Under the pieces are notes generated by a model. The model worked only from the letters and a program-made list of their open reading frames with translations, was not told the origin of the DNA and ran no database searches. Below, piece by piece: positions 1 to 7,841 of a stretch of DNA of 64,000 bases; within the stretch, counting starts at the first letter, position 1; every line of letters starts with the position of its first letter. The translations under genes were made by a program, and so were the position numbers. The stretch is from JACVRW01 sp963734365. Its GTDB lineage: Bacteria; Actinomycetota; Thermoleophilia; Solirubrobacterales; Thermoleophilaceae. The DNA is taken from contig CAVTGV010000004.1 in assembly GCA_963734365.1 (NCBI GenBank), positions 930,001 through 994,000 on the forward strand, read 5' to 3'.

Positions 1-399
1 CATCTCATCGTGCGCGCCGTAGGCCTTGTCCGACGACGCCACCACCACGCCCTCGATCGAGTCCCCCTGCAGGCGGCAGGCCTCGAGCAGGTTGTACGTG
101 CCGCGGATGTTGGCCTCGAAGGTGGACAGCGGCGAGCGATTGGCGGTGCCGACGATGGTCTGGGCCCCGAGGTGGAACACCGAGCTCACCCGGTGCTCGT
201 TCAACACCCTCACCAGCGAGCCATGATCGGACAGGTCGGCGAGCGCGATCACGCAGCGCTCCCCGATGCCCTCCGCGGCGAAGCGTGATCCCGGGTCGAC
301 GTCGCGCCGCAGCGCGACCACCCTCTCCCCCCGCTCCAGCAGCCGCTCCGTGAGCGCCGAGCCGATAAAGCCCTGCGCCCCCGTGACGAGGACGCTCAG
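1..399 (-). CDS. NAD-dependent sugar epimerase/dehydratase (SDR), C-terminus cut by window edge
   Basis: First about 133 residues of an extended short-chain dehydrogenase/reductase acting on a nucleotide sugar. The Rossmann glycine motif GAQGFIG lies at residues 7-13, the 'FHLGAQT' strand follows at about 80, and an SSDKAYG motif typical of sugar-nucleotide 4,6-dehydratases/epimerases is near residue 125. The remainder, including the YxxxK dyad, lies beyond position 1. No ATG, GTG or TTG precedes the Rossmann motif in frame; the only near-start is CTG at 399-397, which overlaps the TGA stop of the upstream ThiS-like gene, so translation may be coupled from a CTG. It is the last visible gene of the riboswitch-led minus-strand operon, although its likely role is sugar supply. 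Substrate cannot be read from the fragment. Confidence 0.8.
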   Translation of the reverse strand, partial: MSVLVTGAQGFIGSALTERLLERGERVVALRRDVDPGSRFAAEGIGERCVIALADLSDHGSLVRVLNEHRVSSVFHLGAQTIVGTANRSPLSTFEANIRGTYNLLEACRLQGDSIEGVVVASSDKAYGAHDEM

Positions 400-671
400 C
401 CGCCCGCTACGGCCGGCAGGATCGTGACCTCGTCGCCGTCCTCCACGCTGGTCTCGAGGCCGTCGAGGAAGCGAATGTCCTCGCCGCCGACGTAGACGTT
501 CACGAAGCGCCTCAGGTCGCCATCCTCGGCAATGCGCTCGCGCAGGCCGTCATAGCGGTCGTACAGGCCGTCGAGGACCTCGCCGACGGTGGTCGCGCCG
601 GCCACCGAGGTCTCCGAGTCGCCGCTCGTGACACTGCGCAGCTGGGTGGGGATCTTGACCGTGATGGTCAT
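396..671 (-). CDS. ThiS/MoaD-family ubiquitin-like sulfur carrier protein
   Basis: 91-residue beta-grasp protein. It opens MTITVKIPTQLR, has the central helix around 'EVLDGLYDRY', the 'FVNVYVGGEDIR' strand, and ends with the diglycine AVAGG that in ThiS, MoaD and CysO is adenylated and converted to a thiocarboxylate. Length is normal for the family. Start ATG 671-669 lies 14 nt after the stop of the ThrC-like gene, so both share the SAM-riboswitch transcript. That context makes a role as sulfur donor in homocysteine/methionine synthesis more likely than molybdopterin or thiamin synthesis; this is inference. No activating E1-like enzyme or JAMM protease is present in the window. Confidence 0.9.
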   Translation of the reverse strand: MTITVKIPTQLRSVTSGDSETSVAGATTVGEVLDGLYDRYDGLRERIAEDGDLRRFVNVYVGGEDIRFLDGLETSVEDGDEVTILPAVAGG

Positions 672-685
672 GCGGATCCGCCAGA

Positions 686-1921
686 TTACACGGCGCCGAC
701 AGCCGCTCCGGAGAGGGCCGCCTCGAACGACTCGACGCTGGCGTCGATCTCGTGACAGTCGAAGGTTCCACGCACCGCGTCGAGCGTCTTCAGGCCGTCT
801 CCGGTGATCACCAGCACCACTCGCTCGTCCGCTCCGATGTCGCCCCGCTCGGCCAGCTTTCGCAGCGTGGCGGTGGTCACGCCGCCGGCGGTCTCCGTGA
901 AGATCCCGGTGGTCTGCGCGAGCAGACGGATGCCGTCGCGGATCTCGTCGTCGGTCACCGAATCGATGGAGCCGCCCGAGCGCCGCGCCAGGTCGAGCGC
1001 GTACGGACCGTCGGCGGGATTGCCGATGGCCAGCGACTTGGCGATCGTGTCCGGGCGCACCGGGCGGCAGACCTCGTGGCCCGCCTCGAAGGCCGAGGCC
1101 ACCGGGGAGCATCCCTGCGCCTGGGCGCCGTTGAAGGTCGGCAGCTCGCCCTCGATCAGCCCCACCTCGAGCCACTCCTGGAATCCGCGCCCGATCTTGG
1201 TGAACAGCGATCCTGACGCGATCGGGGCCACCACGCGGTCGGGCAGCTCGAAGCCGAGCTGCTCGGCGATCTCGAAGGCGAGCGTCTTCGAGCCCTCCGC
1301 GTAGTACGGACGCACGTTCACGTTGACGAATGCCCAGTCGCGATCGCCGGACAGCTCCGTGCAGAGCCGGTTGACGTCGTCGTAGTTGCCGCGCACGGCC
1401 ACGAGGTTGGTCCCGTAGACACCCGTGGCCAGCACCTTCTGCTCCTCGAGGTCGGCGGGGATGAAGACGTACGAGTCGAGCCCCGCGGCGGCGGAATGGG
1501 CGGCCACGGCGTTGGCCAGGTTGCCTGTGGAGGGACAGGCCACCGTGTCGTAGCCGAGCTCCTGGGCCTTGGCCACGGCCACGGCCACCACCCGGTCCTT
1601 GAACGAGTGGGTGGGGTTGGCGGTGTCGTTCTTCACCCACACCTCGCCGAGGCCGAGCGCCTCCGCCAGGCGCGGCGCCCGCTGAAGGGGCGTGAGGCCC
1701 ACCGGCAGGCCCGGCGCCGGCGGTCCCTCGAAGGGCAGGAACTCGGAGTAGCGCCAGATGGTGTGCGGGCCGGCCTGAATGCTTCGCCGCGTGGACGCGG
1801 GATCGAGCCCGCTCAGGTCGTAGCCGACCTCGAGCGGCCCGAAGCATTGCTCGCACACGTAGCGGGCCTCGAGCGGGTAGCTCTCATGACATTCCTTGCA
1901 TTGGAGCGCCTGGACGGGCAT
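686..1921 (-). CDS. Threonine synthase-like PLP enzyme, long form with N-terminal zinc ribbon
   Basis: 411-residue fold-type II PLP enzyme. An N-terminal four-cysteine zinc ribbon (C8, C11, C23, C26) precedes the catalytic domain. The PLP lysine is K108 in NPTHSFKDR, followed by the phosphate-binding PSTGNLANA loop and a TAGGVTTA motif. Threonine synthase converts O-phosphohomoserine to threonine. Control by a SAM riboswitch and cotranscription with a ThiS-like carrier instead suggest an enzyme that replaces the phosphate with sulfur to make homocysteine, or a dual role. Start ATG 1921-1919 has a strong AGGAAAGG ribosome site 5 nt upstream. Family assignment is firm; the reaction is open. Confidence 0.9.
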   Translation of the reverse strand: MPVQALQCKECHESYPLEARYVCEQCFGPLEVGYDLSGLDPASTRRSIQAGPHTIWRYSEFLPFEGPPAPGLPVGLTPLQRAPRLAEALGLGEVWVKNDTANPTHSFKDRVVAVAVAKAQELGYDTVACPSTGNLANAVAAHSAAAGLDSYVFIPADLEEQKVLATGVYGTNLVAVRGNYDDVNRLCTELSGDRDWAFVNVNVRPYYAEGSKTLAFEIAEQLGFELPDRVVAPIASGSLFTKIGRGFQEWLEVGLIEGELPTFNGAQAQGCSPVASAFEAGHEVCRPVRPDTIAKSLAIGNPADGPYALDLARRSGGSIDSVTDDEIRDGIRLLAQTTGIFTETAGGVTTATLRKLAERGDIGADERVVLVITGDGLKTLDAVRGTFDCHEIDASVESFEAALSGAAVGAV

Positions 1922-1942
1922 ATGTTCCTTTCCTGTGAAAAA

Positions 1943-1971
1943 GCCTCCGCCGCTGCTGTGACGACGGAGGC
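1943..1971 (-). terminator. Intrinsic terminator in riboswitch leader
   Basis: On the minus strand a GCCTCCG / CGGAGGC stem (1971-1965 with 1949-1943) is followed directly by five T residues (1942-1938), then by the ribosome site of the ThrC-like gene. It sits between the SAM aptamer and the coding region, as expected for a transcription-attenuation OFF switch. I did not resolve the competing antiterminator pairing. Confidence 0.85.
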
Positions 1972-1987
1972 CTCTCAGCGCTCCTGT

Positions 1988-2117
1988 CACATCTTCCGGA
2001 CTCGGTCGTCCGATGGACTTGGCACCTTTCCTCCGGTCAGAGGCAAAAAAGAACCTCGAACCGGCGGCGGTTGCCGGGGCTTCACAGGGCCATATCCCTC
2101 CACCCCTCTCGATGCAA
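1988..2117 (-). promoter_or_regulatory. SAM-I (S-box) riboswitch aptamer
   Basis: Reading the minus strand from 2117, the S-box core appears in order: a CATCGAGAG start with P1 and the kink-turn side, GGTGGAGGGATATGGCCC, TGAAGCCCCGGCAACC, a variable P3 hairpin with a six-T loop, then AAGGTGCCAAGTCC, a P4 stem (ATCGGAC with GTCCGG) and the closing GGAAGATGTG that re-forms P1. Order, spacing and conserved cores match the class I SAM aptamer. It lies about 65 nt upstream of the ThrC-like start, with an intrinsic terminator between. High SAM should switch the operon off. Confidence 0.96.
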
Positions 2118-2197
2118 CGGCTATGTCTCGGGCGAGGATAACAAGACACGGAAGTAGAATGAAGCCGTGAACGTGCTGGACGACCCGCTAAGACCTG

Positions 2198-3190
2198 ATG
2201 CCGAGCCTTCCGAAGCCACGCCTCAGGCGCTCCGCCCGCGCGCGGGTCGATCCCGCGCGGGCTGCCTCGGCTGAGCCCAACGTCGAGGAGGTCCGCCACG
2301 GCGGCCTGCGTTGGATCAACGTCGAGCGTCCGGGCAGCGTCGACCGCGCCTGGCTGGAGGAGCACTTCGACTTCCATCCGCTGGACTACGAGGACGTCCT
2401 GTCCCGCAACCAGCGGCCGAAGATCGACGAGTACGACGACTACCTGTTCATCGTTCTCTACTTCCCGGTCTTCGACAAGGCGGTCGGCCGGCTCAACGCG
2501 GCCGAGCTCGACATCTTCATCGGCCCCGACTTCCTGATCACGCTGCCGAACACGCCGGTCCCGCCGGTGGAGTATCTCTTCGAGCGCTGCCGGTCGTCCG
2601 AGGAGGTGCGCGAAAGCCTGCTCTCCAAGGGCAGCGGCTACCTGCTCTACAAGATCGTCGACGACTCCTTCGACTACTGCTTCCCGATGCTGCGCAAGAT
2701 CGGCAACAAGCTCGAGCGCCTCGAGGAGGACATCTTCGAGGGCAAGGCGGAGGAAGTGGTCCGCGACCTGTCCAACTCGAAGCAGGAGATCATCAACTTC
2801 CGCAAGATCATCCGGCCCCAGCGTGCGGTGCTGCGCGACCTCGAGCGCACCAAGGCCCGCTACCTGGCCGAGGACCTCGAGATCTACTTCGACGACATCG
2901 TCGATGCCTCCGAGCGCATCTGGGACATGCTCGAGAACTACAAGGAGGTGGTGGAGGCGCTCGAGGACACCAACGAGTCCGTGCTCTCGCACCGCGTCAA
3001 CGAGGTGCTGCGCGTGCTCACCGCCTTCAGCGTCGTGATCCTGCCGCTCACGCTGTTCGCCAGCGTGTTCGGCATGAACGTGGATTTCCCGTTCGCCCGC
3101 GGAGTCGCGGCATTCTGGGGCATCCTCGGCGGCATGATCGTCGTGCTGGTGGGGATGGTCGGCTACTTCCGGCGGCGCGGCTGGCTGTAG
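2198..3190 (+). CDS. corA: CorA-family Mg2+/Co2+ transporter
   Basis: 330 residues, normal for CorA. A soluble N-terminal alpha/beta domain is followed by a long stalk helix region (about 150-265) rich in E, K and R, then two C-terminal membrane helices (about 268-290 and 306-325). The signature GMN motif sits at 292-294 just after the first helix, in the order YFRRRGW at the C-terminal end expected for the cytoplasmic tail. The protein forms a pentameric inner-membrane divalent cation channel. It is divergent from the riboswitch operon and lies 14 nt before the phosphohexomutase gene. The ATG at 2198 has no clear ribosome site. Confidence 0.93.
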   Translation: MPSLPKPRLRRSARARVDPARAASAEPNVEEVRHGGLRWINVERPGSVDRAWLEEHFDFHPLDYEDVLSRNQRPKIDEYDDYLFIVLYFPVFDKAVGRLNAAELDIFIGPDFLITLPNTPVPPVEYLFERCRSSEEVRESLLSKGSGYLLYKIVDDSFDYCFPMLRKIGNKLERLEEDIFEGKAEEVVRDLSNSKQEIINFRKIIRPQRAVLRDLERTKARYLAEDLEIYFDDIVDASERIWDMLENYKEVVEALEDTNESVLSHRVNEVLRVLTAFSVVILPLTLFASVFGMNVDFPFARGVAAFWGILGGMIVVLVGMVGYFRRRGWL

Positions 3191-3204
3191 GGTCCAAGCC
3201 GTCC

Positions 3205-4575
3205 GTGGACGCTTCGATCTTCAAGGCCTACGACGTCCGGGGGACCTACCCCGACCAGATGGACGAGCAGCTCGCCTACCGCATCGGGCGAGGATTCGCG
3301 CGAGTGCTGTCGGAGCTCGAGGACACACCCGTCACCGAGCTACGGGTCGCCCTTGGGCGAGACATGCGGCTGTCGGCAGCGGCCATGGCCGAGCAGTACG
3401 CACGTGGCCTCGCCGACGAGGGCGCCGACGTCCTCGACGTGGGCATGGCCGGCACGGAGATGGTCTATTGGACCGTGGGGTCTCGCGGTCTGGACGGCGG
3501 TCTGATGTGCACGGCCTCCCACAACCCCGCTTCGTACACGGGCGCGAAGCTCGTCAGGCGCGGCGCGATCGCGCTGTCGGGCGACTCGGGAATCGGCGAG
3601 CTGCGCGACCTCGTGAGCTCGGGCGAGCCCGGACCGCCCGCGCCGTCTCCCGGCGTGGTGACCACGGAGGACGTGTCCGTGCCGTTTCGCAAGGCGGCGC
3701 TCGAGTACATCGATCCCGACCAGATCCGCCCCCTCAAGCTGGTGCTCGACGGCGGCAATGGCATGGCGGGACCGATGGTGGGCCCCCTGCTCGACGGCTT
3801 CCCCGTGGAGCAGGTCACGACCTACTGGGAGCCGGACGGCGAGTTCCCCGACCACGAGCCCAACCCCCTTCTCGAGGAGAACCGGCGCTTCATCATCGAC
3901 AAGGTGCGCGACACCGGGGCGGACCTGGGCATCGCCTGGGACGGCGACGGCGACCGCTGCTTCTTCATCGACGACACCGGCGAGTTCGTGGCCGGCGACT
4001 TCCTCACCGCGCTCCTGGGCGAGTCGATCGTGGGCAAGGAGCCAGGGGCCACCGTGCTGTACGACGTGCGCGCCTCGCGCGCCGTGCCCGACGTGATCGA
4101 GCGGGCGGGCGGCAGCGCGCTGATCAACCGGGTGGGCCACGCCTTCTTCAAGACGCGGATGCGCGACACCGGCGCGGCCTTCGGCGGCGAGGTGTCCGGG
4201 CACTACTACTTCCGCGACTTCTACTGCGCGGACTCGGGCACCATCCCGGCCCTTCTCGTCCTGGAGCTCCTCTCGAGCGAGGGCCGCAGCCTCTCGGAGC
4301 TGCTCGAGCCCCTGCGCTCGCGCTATTTCATCTCGGGTGAGATCAACTCAGAGGTCGACGACCAGGACGCAAGGATCAGCGAGCTCAAGGAGCGCTATTC
4401 CGACGGGGATATCTCGGAGCTCGACGGCGTGTCGGTGGACTACGACGACTGGCACTTCAACGTGCGGGCCTCGAACACGGAGCCCCTGCTGCGACTGAAC
4501 CTGGAGTCGGTGGTGTCGCGTGAGCACATGGAGGAGAAGCGCGACGAGGTGCTGGGCTTGATCCGGCGGTCCTAG
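3205..4575 (+). CDS. manB: Phosphomannomutase/phosphoglucomutase (alpha-D-phosphohexomutase)
   Basis: 456 residues with all four phosphohexomutase landmarks: the phosphoserine loop TASHNP (103-108, S105), the metal loop DGDGD (246-250), the sugar-binding loop GEVSGH (328-333) and the phosphate-binding RASNTEP near residue 425. It interconverts hexose 6- and 1-phosphates and so feeds GDP-mannose or UDP/dTDP-glucose synthesis for the polysaccharide genes downstream. The GTG start at 3205 begins VDASIFKAYDVRG, the usual N-terminus. Specificity for mannose versus glucose cannot be told. The stop overlaps the convergent downstream stop inside the palindrome ctag. Confidence 0.92.
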   Translation: MDASIFKAYDVRGTYPDQMDEQLAYRIGRGFARVLSELEDTPVTELRVALGRDMRLSAAAMAEQYARGLADEGADVLDVGMAGTEMVYWTVGSRGLDGGLMCTASHNPASYTGAKLVRRGAIALSGDSGIGELRDLVSSGEPGPPAPSPGVVTTEDVSVPFRKAALEYIDPDQIRPLKLVLDGGNGMAGPMVGPLLDGFPVEQVTTYWEPDGEFPDHEPNPLLEENRRFIIDKVRDTGADLGIAWDGDGDRCFFIDDTGEFVAGDFLTALLGESIVGKEPGATVLYDVRASRAVPDVIERAGGSALINRVGHAFFKTRMRDTGAAFGGEVSGHYYFRDFYCADSGTIPALLVLELLSSEGRSLSELLEPLRSRYFISGEINSEVDDQDARISELKERYSDGDISELDGVSVDYDDWHFNVRASNTEPLLRLNLESVVSREHMEEKRDEVLGLIRRS

Positions 4576-5462
4576 CCAAACGCTTCTTCGGGCGCGCCGG
4601 GTGAGAAGCCCCGGCGCCGGGACAACGAGATCGCGTACCACGCGTCGCCGACCTGTCCAGCCACCTTCCACCCGTCGAGCTCCAAGCGCGCGAGTAGCCG
4701 CTTCATGGCCGCCTTCGCCTGCCGCGACGGCCGCACCGAAACGAGCGGAGACGCCCTGAACGGGTGGGACGCCTCGAGAGGCGTCGGGTTGCCGAAGCTG
4801 TCGAGCTCGTCCGCCACGAAGCGGGCGCGACCGCCGTCACGAACGACCGTGACGAGCGACCGGCCCCCCTCCCAGTCGGCGGACTCGCCTCGGATGAACT
4901 CCAGCTCCGGCCATTCTCCGCCAGAGTCCGCCGGCCACCAGCCGCAGACCAGGAGCCGCTGGACGAGCACATCGTGGGCCGCCCGGGCCGCGCCTTTGCG
5001 GCGGACATCGCCGCCGCTGGCGGGGAAGGCCGGCGAGCTGGCTGCGGGCCTGAGCGACCCGTCTTCCTCGGCCACGACGACCTGGAACTCTCCCTGGTCG
5101 TCGGACTCTCGGTAGGCGATCGCACACCGATCTGGAGCCTGGGACCTGCGGCGAGGACGTGGGCGCGACTCGGGCGCATCCCGCGCGGGGGCAGCGGGGG
5201 GCGGGGTCTGGCGCTGGTCTTGGCGCTCAGGCGCAGGAGCCTCGCCGTGATGGCTCTGGAGCGCCTCGACGAGCTGCTTCTTGTTCATCCCCGAGCGACC
5301 ACTGATGCTCGCCCTCTTCGCCTCTGCGTAGAGCTCCTTCTTCGACATCGAGGCGAGTGCGACGGTCTCCGCCTGCGGCTGCGCCTCTTCCGAAGCCGGC
5401 GGGGCAGCGGCATGGTCGGTCTCGCCGATCACCACCCACCAGCCACCGGGACCCTCCGCCAT
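4572..5462 (-). CDS. Conserved hypothetical protein with SAP/Rho-N-like helical motif
   Basis: About 296 residues when started at the ATG at 5462 (MAEGPGGWWVVIGE). A SAP- or Rho-N-like two-helix motif lies near 38-72 (SKKELYAEAKRASISGRSG then NKKQLVEAL), a fold often used for nucleic acid or protein binding. A Pro/Arg/Gln-rich linker follows (about 75-105), then a C-terminal domain with two tryptophan-rich segments. The in-frame codons upstream to 5567 are low complexity and probably untranslated. It converges on the phosphohexomutase with stop codons overlapping by 3 nt. Function is unknown; the C-terminal half resembles nothing I can name. Confidence 0.65.
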   Translation of the reverse strand: MAEGPGGWWVVIGETDHAAAPPASEEAQPQAETVALASMSKKELYAEAKRASISGRSGMNKKQLVEALQSHHGEAPAPERQDQRQTPPPAAPARDAPESRPRPRRRSQAPDRCAIAYRESDDQGEFQVVVAEEDGSLRPAASSPAFPASGGDVRRKGAARAAHDVLVQRLLVCGWWPADSGGEWPELEFIRGESADWEGGRSLVTVVRDGGRARFVADELDSFGNPTPLEASHPFRASPLVSVRPSRQAKAAMKRLLARLELDGWKVAGQVGDAWYAISLSRRRGFSPGAPEEAFG

Positions 5463-5708
5463 CTCGCGTCGCTCGCTCGGGCGCTGCCATGAGGTGCGCC
5501 CGTCGAGCCTGCGCGCGGCACCGGGCCGGCGCGGGGACAGCCGTGTCGGGTGGCTGGGGTCCCTCACGTTTGCTCTCCGTAGCGCTCGGTCGGGCCAACG
5601 TCCACAGCGACTGCCAACTCCTTATCCCCTGCTCCTGCGCGCCAGACGGCGCGTCATCAGGCGTGAATGGTAGAGCGCGGAAGTGCAGGCCGCCAGTACC
5701 GTTATCTG

Positions 5709-6785
5709 ATGACAGACCCTTTTCAGTGGGGTGCTAAGGAATTGGCGGAAAGCAAACCGAACATCAACGCGCTGGTCGACGGTGAAGACCTGGAGGGTCT
5801 CCTGGAGGCGGCCACCTACCAGAGCTTCATTCCGAATCAAGTAGGGGACGCCGACGATTCAGGCTCTGGGGTGCGCGCCGAGGCGATTGCGGCGCTGGGC
5901 AAGCTCGCGCCCGACCGCGCCGGCCCGGTCCTGAGAGCGAGCCTCTACGACTCGACCGACGAGGTGCGCTGCGAGGCCCTGCGAGCCCTGAGCGCGCTGC
6001 ACGCGACCGAGCCGATCGCGCAGGCGCTGCGCTGGCTGTCGAAGGAAGAGCCGTCGTTCGGCCTCGCCCTGGATGCCCTCGCCGACCTCGAGGAAGAGGT
6101 CTCGCTCCCGGCCGTGGCGGATGCGTTGGTGCACCGTTATGACGACGAGCTGATCGGCGAGGAGGCCGCCCAGCTGGTGCTCGCGCTGCTGGAACGCGAG
6201 GACGTGGACGTGTCGGCCGTGCTCGAGTTGCTTGTCGTCGCGCTCCACGACGACCGCGACATCGTGGTCGACCGCGCGGTGGAGATGCTCGTGTGGCTGG
6301 CTCCGGACAGCGTCGACGCCCTGGTGGGCGAGCTCGACAAGGGCTCCAATCCGGCCGTCGCGGCCTACGTCCTCGGAAGCATCGGCGACCCCCGGACCCT
6401 GCCCGCACTGATGATGGGGCTTCGGCACACGGACGCGAAGGTCCGTAAGGAGTGCGCTGCGGCGCTGGCCGAGCTCCAAGACCCGGCCGCCGTCCAGCCG
6501 CTGCTGCGCGCGACGCGCGATCCTGACCATGCCGTACGCACTCAGGCGGCCCTGGCCCTCGACGGCCTGGGGAGCGCTGCAGTGATCGTGGGAGTCGCCG
6601 CGCTCATGGAGCCGATGGTCGAGGAGGCCGTGCGGACGGCCATCGAACGAGCCGACAAGGAGGCCGGCGCCCGCTCGGAGCCGGCGGGACCACCCGCGCG
6701 TAGCCGCCCTCGACATCGGCCCAACGGCCGATCCGCACAGGCACCGGATAAACCGCGTTCCGCCGAAGAGCGCCGCGCGTCGTAG
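5709..6785 (+). CDS. HEAT-repeat protein, paralogue 1
   Basis: About 358 residues made mostly of paired amphipathic helices with the HEAT/PBS-lyase pattern ('VRAEAIAALGKL', 'DEVRCEALRALSAL', 'AKVRKECAAALAELQDPAAVQPLLRA'), then a charged, disordered Arg/Pro tail from about 320. The N-terminus carries a segment 'ESKPNINALVDGEDLEGLLEAATY' shared with the paralogues at 6790 and 29221. Such scaffolds bind proteins; no catalytic motif is visible. The ATG at 5709 is preferred because homology begins there; TACCGT lies 6 nt before it, so the transcript may be leaderless. An upstream in-frame ATG exists at 5667. Its stop is 4 nt before paralogue 2. Confidence 0.8.
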   Translation: MTDPFQWGAKELAESKPNINALVDGEDLEGLLEAATYQSFIPNQVGDADDSGSGVRAEAIAALGKLAPDRAGPVLRASLYDSTDEVRCEALRALSALHATEPIAQALRWLSKEEPSFGLALDALADLEEEVSLPAVADALVHRYDDELIGEEAAQLVLALLEREDVDVSAVLELLVVALHDDRDIVVDRAVEMLVWLAPDSVDALVGELDKGSNPAVAAYVLGSIGDPRTLPALMMGLRHTDAKVRKECAAALAELQDPAAVQPLLRATRDPDHAVRTQAALALDGLGSAAVIVGVAALMEPMVEEAVRTAIERADKEAGARSEPAGPPARSRPRHRPNGRSAQAPDKPRSAEERRAS

Positions 6786-6789
6786 CGCT

Positions 6790-7737
6790 GTGCGGACGCC
6801 AAAGCCGAACATCAGATCGCTCGCCCGCCGGCGGGACATCTCGGCGTTGATCGACGCATCGGCCTATTCGCCGACCGACACGGACCCGCCCACGGATGGC
6901 CCCGATTCGGGTAGCCGAGTGCGAGCTGAGGCGATTATCGCGCTCGGCGCACTCGATCACGATGCGGGCCGGCAGGCCGTTCGGGACGCCCTCGCCGACC
7001 CCGACGACAGCGTCTGCTGTGCGGCCGTGCGTGTGCTCCATGCCCGCCAAGACGGAGTCGCCCTCGCTGAGGAACTCGGGACGCTGCCCGCCGAAGGGGA
7101 GGCCCGGGAGCTGGCCATCCTGGCACTGGCCGACCTGAAGGACTCGATGAGCGCCGCGGTGCTGGCCGCCGCTCTCGCCCAGGGCGCCGGCGAGGACCTT
7201 CTGGACGAGCGCGTTGGCCGGCTGCTGGTGGCGCAGATCGAAAGGGACGAGCCTGCGGCCCAGCAGGCAGCTATCCGGCGGCTGGTCGAGGTTCTCGGGG
7301 ACGAGCGTGGAATCGTCGTCGATCGCTCGGCGGAGTTGCTCGTCAGGCTCGCTCCGGTGAGCGTCGACGCCCTGGTCGCCGCGCTGGGATCGAGCACGAC
7401 TGCGGCCGACGCCGCCTACGTCCTCGGGATGATCAGCGATCGTCAGACCATCGGCCCCTTGCTGGATGCGCTGCGCAACGACGATCCGCGGGTCCGTCGC
7501 GAGTGCGCCGCCGCGCTTGGCGGATTTGAAGCTCGCGAGGTCGTGATGCCCCTTGTGCGGGCCACCCACGACCTCGATCACGGCGTGCGGGTACAGGCCG
7601 CCACCGCGCTCGAGCGGATGGGTGCCTCCTCCGTGATCATCGCGGTCGAGGCTCTGCTGCAGCCGATGATCCACGACGCTGTTCGGTCCGCGCGAGCGCA
7701 ACAGCGGCGGGGCAAGCTGCCCGCCGCCCACTCGTAG
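6790..7737 (+). CDS. HEAT-repeat protein, paralogue 2
   Basis: 315 residues, GTG start 4 nt after the preceding HEAT gene, so the two are cotranscribed. It shares the N-terminal 'KPNIRSL..RDISALIDASAY' block, the 'SRVRAEAIIALGAL' helix pair and the C-terminal 'RVRRECAAALGGFEAREVVMPLVRATHDLDHGVRVQAATAL' block with paralogues 1 and 3. It lacks the long charged tail of paralogue 1. Predicted cytoplasmic scaffold; function unknown. The LuxR-type regulator starts about 100 nt later, which hints at a regulatory link but does not show one. Confidence 0.82.
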   Translation: MRTPKPNIRSLARRRDISALIDASAYSPTDTDPPTDGPDSGSRVRAEAIIALGALDHDAGRQAVRDALADPDDSVCCAAVRVLHARQDGVALAEELGTLPAEGEARELAILALADLKDSMSAAVLAAALAQGAGEDLLDERVGRLLVAQIERDEPAAQQAAIRRLVEVLGDERGIVVDRSAELLVRLAPVSVDALVAALGSSTTAADAAYVLGMISDRQTIGPLLDALRNDDPRVRRECAAALGGFEAREVVMPLVRATHDLDHGVRVQAATALERMGASSVIIAVEALLQPMIHDAVRSARAQQRRGKLPAAHS

Positions 7738-7841
7738 GCCGACAGACCCCCAGAAAGGTCAGAAAGAAACCCGGCGACCCAGCCGTTGGTCGAGTGCGGG
7801 GCAAGACGCGCCGCGCATAGCCAAGGGCAGAAGGGGACGCC

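Noticed and set aside
2130..2160. TAGAAT near 2155 as a -10 box for corA
   Set aside because: No acceptable -35 at 16-18 bp; not enough support.
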